This document shows positions 14,837 to 21,541 of a stretch of DNA of 27,336 bases, one piece after another; the first letter of the stretch is position 1, and the number at the start of each line of letters is the position of its first letter. The stretch is from a virus. The stretch spans positions 1 through 27,336 of the IMG/VR virus record IMGVR_UViG_3300042479_000825; one strand, written 5' to 3'. The notes below the pieces were generated by a model. It was not told the DNA's origin, searched no databases, and worked only from the letters and a program-made list of their open reading frames with translations. Both the position numbers and the translations under genes were made by a program.

Positions 14837-16464
14837 TGGAACCATTAGATAATAGTTTAAAACTAGGAAAGACTGCATGCACATATCAGTCTACGCAATG
14901 TGTAATCTGGGAAGGTCCAGATTTGCCTTGTATAAACTTGTGTAAAGGTGATTCAATACAAGATGTTGTCTATAAACTAGCAGAGAAAGTTTGTTTAATG
15001 GCTGAAGCAATACAGATTGATGCTACTACTATTAACTTTTCTTGCATTAGAGAAGGTGATACTACTACACCAGATAATTTAAAAGAAACAATACAAGCAC
15101 TTATTTATAAAGCATGTGAATCAACTTCAACAAATGGTGGTTCAAGTGGTGAATTACCAAATATCACATTACCAAGTTGTTTATGGTATCCTAATATTGA
15201 TGGTGATCTTGTATCTATTGCACCATTAGATGAAGCAGTTTCTATTCTTGCTGGTGATTTTTGTCAATTAGTTACAACTGTAACTGGTTTACAATCTCAA
15301 ATAAATGTATTAGATCAAAGAGTTGATGCATTAGAACTTGCTGGTTCAGGATCTGGAGGTGGTGGTACTGTTGTAACAACACCAATAACAATCAGTCCTA
15401 CTTGCGTTTCTGGAACACCTGGTGTTGCTACACCTATTGCTACAGCATTTGAAGCATTGGAAAATAGTTATTGTAACTTTAAATCTTTATTAGGAACGCC
15501 AACACAGATAAATACTGCTGTTGCTTCTCAATGTTTTGGATTAAATGGTTTAGATCAGTTGTTTAACAATGTTGATCAAATGAATGAACTGACTAATTGG
15601 TCTAGTTCTCCTGCTACAATGGCTCAATCTTTAACAAATGCATGGTTGACAATTTGTGACATGAGAGCAAAACTTGTTAATTATTTAGCTAGTCATGAAG
15701 GTACTTGTGTACTTATTCCATCAAAGACTTTAACTATAACGTCAATAACAGCAAATACTGCAATAATATCATGGACACATCATGGTTTAGCAGCTTTTGA
15801 TAAACCTTTGAGCGTTATAGTAACTGTTTACAATTATGATCCAATTACTGGTTCTTCAACTGGTTCAGCAATTGCTGGTTTAGGTGGAATTTATCCTGGA
15901 CCAACACCTCCTGCTTCTCCTGGAACATTATCTACTTCTTTAAATACTGCAGGTTTAGATTACACAAAAGATTATGTTGTAAAAATTGCATCAACATATG
16001 ATTGTGGTACATCTGAGACAGTTCAAGTTGTTGGTAAGTTAAGAGCATGTCCAATAAACTTTAAATTAAAAGTTGTATCATCAAATCCTGTTAATACAAC
16101 ATTAGTAACTGGTCCTTGTGCAAGTATTTTATCACCAGCAACATTGACTAATAGAACTATTACTGTAACTTTAACTGATACTGCAGGTTCTACTGTTACA
16201 AACAACAAACCCACAGCTATAACAGCTATATTAAAACTTACTGTAACTGATTGTAATATTGCCAATGATGTATATGAGTATACAACAATTACAATACCAG
16301 TTGGTGCAACAAGTTGGACAGGTACATATGGCTCTTCAGTTCCACATGTTTGTGCATCAACAGGAAATTGTTCTCCAATTTTAAAAGGAAATTCTCTTGC
16401 TAGAATTGCTTTAGAAACAATATCTTACTGTGATGTAATAAATGGACCAATTACTTACTTATAA
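14836..16464 (+). CDS. virion adhesin/baseplate-associated protein with shared N-terminal anchor and FN3-like domain, 542 aa
   Basis: Domains in order: residues 15-53, an anchor module with C15, C22, VIWEGPDLPC and DVVYKLAEKVC, which recurs in the two collagen-like proteins downstream; about 54-140, a second helical/beta segment; 140-168, a heptad-like stretch (LQSQINVLDQRVDALEL) fit for trimerisation, then a Gly/Ser hinge GSGSGGGG; 190-290, a helical Asn/Cys-rich part; 297-400, an FN3-like beta domain (KTLTITSITANTAIISW ... DYVVKIAS); 405-542, a beta-rich, Cys-containing C-terminal domain. The build is that of a trimeric tail-attached spike or fibre base. Translation is coupled to the preceding gene by a 1-nt overlap. 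The exact role is inferred. Confidence 0.65.
   Translation: MEPLDNSLKLGKTACTYQSTQCVIWEGPDLPCINLCKGDSIQDVVYKLAEKVCLMAEAIQIDATTINFSCIREGDTTTPDNLKETIQALIYKACESTSTNGGSSGELPNITLPSCLWYPNIDGDLVSIAPLDEAVSILAGDFCQLVTTVTGLQSQINVLDQRVDALELAGSGSGGGGTVVTTPITISPTCVSGTPGVATPIATAFEALENSYCNFKSLLGTPTQINTAVASQCFGLNGLDQLFNNVDQMNELTNWSSSPATMAQSLTNAWLTICDMRAKLVNYLASHEGTCVLIPSKTLTITSITANTAIISWTHHGLAAFDKPLSVIVTVYNYDPITGSSTGSAIAGLGGIYPGPTPPASPGTLSTSLNTAGLDYTKDYVVKIASTYDCGTSETVQVVGKLRACPINFKLKVVSSNPVNTTLVTGPCASILSPATLTNRTITVTLTDTAGSTVTNNKPTAITAILKLTVTDCNIANDVYEYTTITIPVGATSWTGTYGSSVPHVCASTGNCSPILKGNSLARIALETISYCDVINGPITYL
14878..14994 (+). repeat. anchor module copy 1 (protein-level repeat)
   Basis: Encodes residues 15-53 of the 542-aa protein. 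Shared pattern with copies at 16566-16691 and 21686-21814: C, then T/Q-x-C-V-x-Y/W-x-G-P, then C, then a helix ending in Cys. Confidence 0.65.
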
Positions 16465-16475
16465 AACATTAATTT

Positions 16476-18467
16476 ATGTATCCAAATTTTGATTGTAGAT
16501 CTTGTGCTGATTGTACACCAACTCAAACAGTTGTTACACCAGTAAATTGTGCTGGTGGCACACCTTGTTTAGATTTTGTAGGCACAACTTGTGTTGCATA
16601 TCAAGGTCCAACTTTTGCATGTGGTGCAATAACAATTGCAACAGGTGAAATACTTACAAGTGTTTTAACAAAAGTATTAAGTGCTTTATGTGCTGGTGGT
16701 TTTACAGGAGCTACTGGTCCTACTGGTCCTACGGGTCCTCCTGGACCAAGTATAACAGGTCCTACTGGACCTTCTGGTACAAATGGTGTAACACCAAGTA
16801 TAACAATTGCTAATACAATTAATGGTGCTCCTGGTTCAAATGCCTTAGTAGCTCTTGCTTTTGGTAGTACATTGACAAATGTTCTTTTAGATGTAACAAT
16901 ACCTAGAGGTAATCCTGGTACAAATGGTACAAATGGTGTTGGTATAGGAAGTGTAGTTGTCAATGGTTCAGGAGAATTAGTTATAACTAAGACAGATGGA
17001 ACAACTATAAATGCTGGAAGTGTACTTGGTCCTCAAGGAACACCAGGTACTAATGGTACAGACGGAATAGATGGAAGAGCTGGTGCAAATAGTTTATATT
17101 ATGTAAATGGTATTTTGACATCTGGTATTTTAGGAAGAGGTAGACTTGAAATAAATTCTCAAACACTTTCTGCAGTAACGCAAATAAAAATTAGTGACAC
17201 CTCAATGCAACAAGGTTCACCAACGTTAAATCCTCTTGGTCAAGCTTTATCATGGGTAAGTGTACCTGGTATAAATGATTATTTACAAATATATGATACA
17301 ACAGATCCAAGTATCTTTGGAATTTATAAAATTACTGCAAAATTAGCAGAACCTGTTAATCATGGCATAAAGTTTACAGTTATACCAATAACAACAAATG
17401 GTACCTCTGCCATCAGTTATGAGTTTGCTACTTCGTTTCTTTTAATGGGTAAAGATGGATTAGCTGGTACTCCTGGTGTAAATGGTTCATATGTATCTGG
17501 TACTGTCATAAATAATGCTGGTGATTTAATTGTAACACTTTCTGATTCAACAGTTTATAATGCAGGAAGTGTGTTATTTGACTTTGGTTCAGGAACTTTA
17601 AACACTGTTGCAAAATGGACACCAGATGGTTTTCATTTAGGTGATAGTTTAACAAGAGATGATGGTACTGCCATTGCAGCAGGTATTGCAGTTTTATCAG
17701 CATTCAATTTTTACAAAGTAGAGACTGATGATCATATTGGAGCAGGATGGTTTAGAACAAGTGCTATAGATTCTACACCAGGAAGATCTAGTGTAGGTTT
17801 AAAAGGAATAGCATATGGTCCTGGTACAGTAAATGCAAATATTGGAATAACTGGTTATGCGTCAAATAATACACTTTTAAATATTGGTGCTCAAGGTATT
17901 GTCGATTTTGTATCAACAACATCAACAAATATTGGTGCTGAGTTTCAAGCACTTAATGGTTTAAACAATTATCCTTTAAGACTTGTAGCACCATCAAATG
18001 ATGCTGAAACAAAATTCTTTGTTTCTAAAACGGCTGATGGAAGTGGTGATTGGGGAACAATTAATGAATATTCAGAAACAACACTAGATAAAGATAATGA
18101 TTATTTAATGTTTTATGATGCCTCAACAACATTACATGCAAAAGTGTTAGTAAATAGTTTAATTACGTTAGCTAATGAAAACTTACAAAAGGTGATAACT
18201 ACTGATTATACATTAACTGACCTTGATAATAATTACACAATTTTTGTTAATAATGCTTCAACAGCTGTAACAATAACTATAGGAGCAGTAACTTTAACAG
18301 GTTTTAGTGTAGGTTTTATACAAGAAGGTACAGCAGATGTAACTTTTTCAGGTTCTGGTTTAATAAATCCAGTTGGTCTTAAACTTAAAGGATATGGTTA
18401 TCAATCATTTATTGAAAGAAAACTTGCTACTTCTACATACTATTTACTAGGTAATACAAAAGTATAA
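16476..18467 (+). CDS. collagen-like tail fibre, 663 aa
   Basis: Order: an N-terminal Cys knuckle (CRSCADC, 7-13); the anchor module (31-72: VGTTCVAYQGP...CAGGF); Gly-X-Y collagen-like triplets (74-100: TGATGPTGPTGPPGP) and again 146-156 and 185-201; an IPRG-type beta unit (GAPGSNALV...DVTIPRG); a unit of the form VNGSGELVITKTDGTTINAG; a ~120-aa beta domain (204-325) also found twice in the 880-aa protein; a second GKDGLAGTPG collagen stretch; a segment LNTVAKWTPDGFHLGDSLT (376-394) typical of phage fibres; and a C-terminal beta domain from about 575 (TDYTLTDLDNNYTIFVNN) ending in YYLLGNTKV. It is almost certainly a trimeric host-contact fibre. It starts 11 nt after the previous gene. Confidence 0.85.
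   Translation: MYPNFDCRSCADCTPTQTVVTPVNCAGGTPCLDFVGTTCVAYQGPTFACGAITIATGEILTSVLTKVLSALCAGGFTGATGPTGPTGPPGPSITGPTGPSGTNGVTPSITIANTINGAPGSNALVALAFGSTLTNVLLDVTIPRGNPGTNGTNGVGIGSVVVNGSGELVITKTDGTTINAGSVLGPQGTPGTNGTDGIDGRAGANSLYYVNGILTSGILGRGRLEINSQTLSAVTQIKISDTSMQQGSPTLNPLGQALSWVSVPGINDYLQIYDTTDPSIFGIYKITAKLAEPVNHGIKFTVIPITTNGTSAISYEFATSFLLMGKDGLAGTPGVNGSYVSGTVINNAGDLIVTLSDSTVYNAGSVLFDFGSGTLNTVAKWTPDGFHLGDSLTRDDGTAIAAGIAVLSAFNFYKVETDDHIGAGWFRTSAIDSTPGRSSVGLKGIAYGPGTVNANIGITGYASNNTLLNIGAQGIVDFVSTTSTNIGAEFQALNGLNNYPLRLVAPSNDAETKFFVSKTADGSGDWGTINEYSETTLDKDNDYLMFYDASTTLHAKVLVNSLITLANENLQKVITTDYTLTDLDNNYTIFVNNASTAVTITIGAVTLTGFSVGFIQEGTADVTFSGSGLINPVGLKLKGYGYQSFIERKLATSTYYLLGNTKV
16566..16691 (+). repeat. 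anchor module copy 2 (protein-level repeat)
   Basis: Residues 31-72 of the 663-aa fibre: CLDFVGTTCVAYQGP, then C49, then a helix ending LCAGGF. Closest to copy 3 in the 880-aa protein, which also ends CAGGF directly before the collagen triplets. Confidence 0.7.
17085..17450 (+). repeat. fibre beta-domain copy 1
   Basis: Residues 204-325 of the 663-aa fibre. The pattern NSLYY, then KISDTSM, then W, then DYLQIYDTTDPSIFGIYKI, then a strand pair is shared with 22280-22630 and 22691-23035. Each copy is flanked by collagen-like GxxG triplets. Confidence 0.6.
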
Positions 18468-18472
18468 GTTAT

Positions 18473-21400
18473 ATGAAAAATTTTAAAAAAGATATATTTC
18501 GTACAGCATCTGATTTTTGTGAAGAATGTACAGACGGCATTGTGCAAATTGGAACACAATGGTGGTCAAAATGTAACTTAAAAGTTACAACATATAAAAA
18601 TGGAGATGTGATTCCTGAAGTATCAGATCAATCTACATGGGCAACACTTACTACAGGAGCATGGTGTCATTATAATAATAATCCATTGTATGATGCCATT
18701 TATGGCAAACTATATAATTGGCATGCTGTCAATGACCCACGAGGTTTAGCCCCAAATGGTTATCATATTCCATCAGATGCTGAATGGACTATATTAACAG
18801 ACTATTTAGGAGGATTATCTATAGCAGGAGGAAAGTTAAAAGAACCAGGCTTTTGTCATTGGAATGCACCTAATAATGATGCCACAAATAGTTCATTATT
18901 TACAGCTCTCCCAGGTGGATATCGAACCAACTCTGGAAGTTCTATCCTCATTGGTAATATTGGTAACTGGTGGAGTTCTACGGAGAGTGCTGCAACTACT
19001 GCTTGGTACCGCAACCTAAACACTAATTATGGGTATGCAAATAGAGCTACTACTAATAAGTTACTTGGAATATCTGTTAGAGTTGTAAAAGATGAGTGTT
19101 TAGATTGTACACCACATAATGTAACAATTGGTACTCAAGTATGGACAGGTTGTAATGCTAATATAGCAGTTTATAGAGACAATACAGTAATTCCTTATGT
19201 TGATGATGCAACACAATGGTCAAATTTGACTACAGGAGCATGGTGTCATTATGATAATGATCCAGCAAATGAACCAATTTATGGTAAATTATACAATTGG
19301 TATGCTATTGCGGGAGTCCATGACACAGCTTCACTTACTGATCCTTTATTAAGAAAACAATTTGCACCTGCTGGATGGCATATACCAACTAAAGATGAGT
19401 TTACTACTTTAACAAATTTTGTAGGAGGGTTGAGTGTAACAGGAACCAAGTTAAAAGAAATAGGTGATTGTCATTGGTTAGGAGGAAGCGGTGCAACTGA
19501 CGACTATGGTTTTACGGCATTACCAGCAGGATGGAGATTAAGTTATGGACCTTTTAATCTCATAACTACTCATTGTAATTGGTGGAGTTCTACTGAATTT
19601 AATGGAACCTTTACTTGGGGTCTTAACTTAAGCAATGGTAGTACCTATGGTAGTATTGCATACATGCCTAAAAAAAGTGGGTTATCGGTTAGATTTGTAG
19701 AAGATGCATGTTTTGATTGTATTGCACATGATGTTAATATTGGTACTCAAACTTGGACAGGTTGTAATGCTAATACTAAATTTTATAACAATGGTGATCC
19801 CATACCTTATGTTGATAATAATACTACTTGGGTTTCACTAACAACAGGAGCATGGTGTTATTATAACAATGATCCAGCAAGTGAAGCAACGTATGGTTTA
19901 CTATACAATTGGTTTGCAGCAAACGATGTAAGAGGAATAGCACCAACAGGATGGCATTTACCCTCAGATGCTGAGTGGACTATTTTAACTGACTTTTTAG
20001 GAGGTGAAAGTATAGCAGGTGGTAAAATGAAGGAAGTGGGATTGTGTCATTGGAATACCCCAAATACAGATGCAACAAATACATCTTTATTTACTGGTGT
20101 TCCTGGTGGATTCCGCAATGACAGTGGGTATTACTACACTATTGGTAGCAGTGCTAACTGGTGGAGTTCTACAGTGCTCAGTACAAATACAGACTTTGCT
20201 CAGTACCGTTACTTAACCAATAATAATGGTGCTGCGTACAGAAACGTCAACAATAAAAAAATTGGTTTGTCTCTTAGATTTGTAAAAGATGTATGTTTAG
20301 ATTGTACAGCAGGTGATGTTGTTATTGATACTCAAACTTGGAGTCGTTGTAACTTAAATGTTTCATCTTATAGAAATGGTGATCTAATTCCTGAGGTAAC
20401 AGATCCAACTGCATGGGCATCCCTTACAACTGGTGCATGGTGTTGGTATGCAAATGATTCAAACAATGGTATTACGTATGGTAAGTTATATAACTGGCAT
20501 GCTGTAAATGATGCAAGAGGTTTAGCTCCATTTGGATATCATATTCCTTCAAAAACTGAATGGGATACATTGTCTATTTTTTTAGGTGGAAGTGGTGTTG
20601 CTGGTGGTAAAATAAAAGAAACAGGATTTTGTCATTGGATATCACCAAATACAAATGCTGTAAATACTAGTAACTTTCAAGCTTATGGTGCTGGATTGCG
20701 TAATAAATTTGGAACTTTTGCTAATTTAAAAGTTACTGGAACATTTTGGAGTACAACATTGCAAAGTGGTTTTAGTGATGCTGCTTGGTTTCAAGAAGTA
20801 TATAAATTAGATGGTAATTTATATGGAAACTATTATGATAACGTAAGTGGTTTATCTGTTAGAGTAATAAAAGATGCACCAGTTGCACCAGCATGTCCAG
20901 ATTGTGTAGCTGCTGATATAAACATTGATGGTGTAGTTTGGAATCTTTGCAATACAAATATTACAAAATATAGAGATAACACAGATATACCACAAATAAC
21001 AAACAATACTGATTGGTATAATGCAACAACTGGAGCATGGTGTTGGTACAATAATGATCCTGCAAATGAAAGTACATATGGTAAACTATATAATTTTTAT
21101 GCTATCCAAGGAATACATGACGCAGCGTCACTTACGGATCCATCATTGAGAAAACAATTTGCTCCAAGTGGATATCATGTACCAACTGAAGCTGAATTTT
21201 TTGCATTAAATACGTATTTAGGAGGTGATGTTGTTTCTGGTGGTGCAATCAAAGAAGTTGGAACATGTCATTGGCAGTACAATAATGGTGCAACAAATAG
21301 TAGTCTTTTCACAGCATTACCTGGTGGTGCAAGAGTATATAATGGTGCATTTGACATGTTTAAAACTTCAGGTTACTGGTGGACTTCTTCTGAAAACCCT

Positions 21401-21520
21401 GTAACTTCAAATCCTAATATGATTGCTTTTACTTTTCAAGTATCAGCAAGTCAACCAGAAATGTATTACTCATATAAACGAAAATCAATTGGTGCTTCAG
21501 TTAGATTTATAAAAGATTAA
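18473..21520 (+). CDS. penta-FISUMP adhesin (five Fib_succ_major domains), 1015 aa
   Basis: The whole protein is five tandem FISUMP (Fib_succ_major, C-type-lectin-like fold) domains: residues 16-207, 209-411, 413-606, 608-801 and 808-1015. Each starts with a C-x-x-C linker (CEEC, CLDC, CFDC, CLDC, CPDC) and shows W-x-x-CN, an x-N-G/N-D-x-IP strand, TTGAWC, YGKLYNW-type, GW/YHIP, K-E-x-G-x-CHW and NWWSSTE-type blocks, ending in SVR(V/F)VKD. Domains 2 and 5 share an extra HD-ASLTDP-LRKQFAP insert. FISUMP domains are usual in Bacteroidota and Fibrobacteres surface proteins and occur as variable proteins of diversity-generating retroelements. Here the array probably displays five binding faces on the virion. 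There is no signal peptide. It lies 5 nt after the 663-aa fibre. Confidence 0.88.
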   Translation: MKNFKKDIFRTASDFCEECTDGIVQIGTQWWSKCNLKVTTYKNGDVIPEVSDQSTWATLTTGAWCHYNNNPLYDAIYGKLYNWHAVNDPRGLAPNGYHIPSDAEWTILTDYLGGLSIAGGKLKEPGFCHWNAPNNDATNSSLFTALPGGYRTNSGSSILIGNIGNWWSSTESAATTAWYRNLNTNYGYANRATTNKLLGISVRVVKDECLDCTPHNVTIGTQVWTGCNANIAVYRDNTVIPYVDDATQWSNLTTGAWCHYDNDPANEPIYGKLYNWYAIAGVHDTASLTDPLLRKQFAPAGWHIPTKDEFTTLTNFVGGLSVTGTKLKEIGDCHWLGGSGATDDYGFTALPAGWRLSYGPFNLITTHCNWWSSTEFNGTFTWGLNLSNGSTYGSIAYMPKKSGLSVRFVEDACFDCIAHDVNIGTQTWTGCNANTKFYNNGDPIPYVDNNTTWVSLTTGAWCYYNNDPASEATYGLLYNWFAANDVRGIAPTGWHLPSDAEWTILTDFLGGESIAGGKMKEVGLCHWNTPNTDATNTSLFTGVPGGFRNDSGYYYTIGSSANWWSSTVLSTNTDFAQYRYLTNNNGAAYRNVNNKKIGLSLRFVKDVCLDCTAGDVVIDTQTWSRCNLNVSSYRNGDLIPEVTDPTAWASLTTGAWCWYANDSNNGITYGKLYNWHAVNDARGLAPFGYHIPSKTEWDTLSIFLGGSGVAGGKIKETGFCHWISPNTNAVNTSNFQAYGAGLRNKFGTFANLKVTGTFWSTTLQSGFSDAAWFQEVYKLDGNLYGNYYDNVSGLSVRVIKDAPVAPACPDCVAADINIDGVVWNLCNTNITKYRDNTDIPQITNNTDWYNATTGAWCWYNNDPANESTYGKLYNFYAIQGIHDAASLTDPSLRKQFAPSGYHVPTEAEFFALNTYLGGDVVSGGAIKEVGTCHWQYNNGATNSSLFTALPGGARVYNGAFDMFKTSGYWWTSSENPVTSNPNMIAFTFQVSASQPEMYYSYKRKSIGASVRFIKD
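18518..19093 (+). repeat. FISUMP domain 1
   Basis: Residues 16-207. Belongs to the short subtype with domains 3 and 4 (NDPRGLAPNGYHIP). The segment 18914-19066 resembles a retroelement variable region. Confidence 0.8.
19097..19705 (+). repeat. FISUMP domain 2
   Basis: Residues 209-411. Long subtype, with the insert GVHDTASLTDPLLRKQFAPA that it shares with domain 5. Confidence 0.8.
19709..20290 (+). repeat. FISUMP domain 3
   Basis: Residues 413-606. Short subtype. Its linker and first strand (NIGTQTWTGCNANT) are almost identical to those of domain 2, pointing to local duplication. The segment 20105-20266 resembles a retroelement variable region. Confidence 0.8.
20294..20875 (+). repeat. FISUMP domain 4
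   Basis: Residues 608-801. Short subtype with NDARGLAPFGYHIP; its terminal part lacks NWWSSTE and reads GTFWSTTLQS instead. Codons are mostly A/T-ending, unlike the variable parts of domains 1 and 3. Confidence 0.8.
20894..21517 (+). repeat. FISUMP domain 5
   Basis: Residues 808-1015. Long subtype with GIHDAASLTDPSLRKQFAPS. It is preceded by a short APVAPA linker that is absent from the other junctions. Confidence 0.8.
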
Positions 21521-21541
21521 AAACAATAAAAATAATATATT

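Noticed and set aside
16601-16963. Long open frame on the minus strand opposite the collagen-like fibre (120 codons)
   Set aside because: Its Pro/Gly/Val-rich product is the mirror of the GxxG coding repeat on the other strand; no independent start context or motif.
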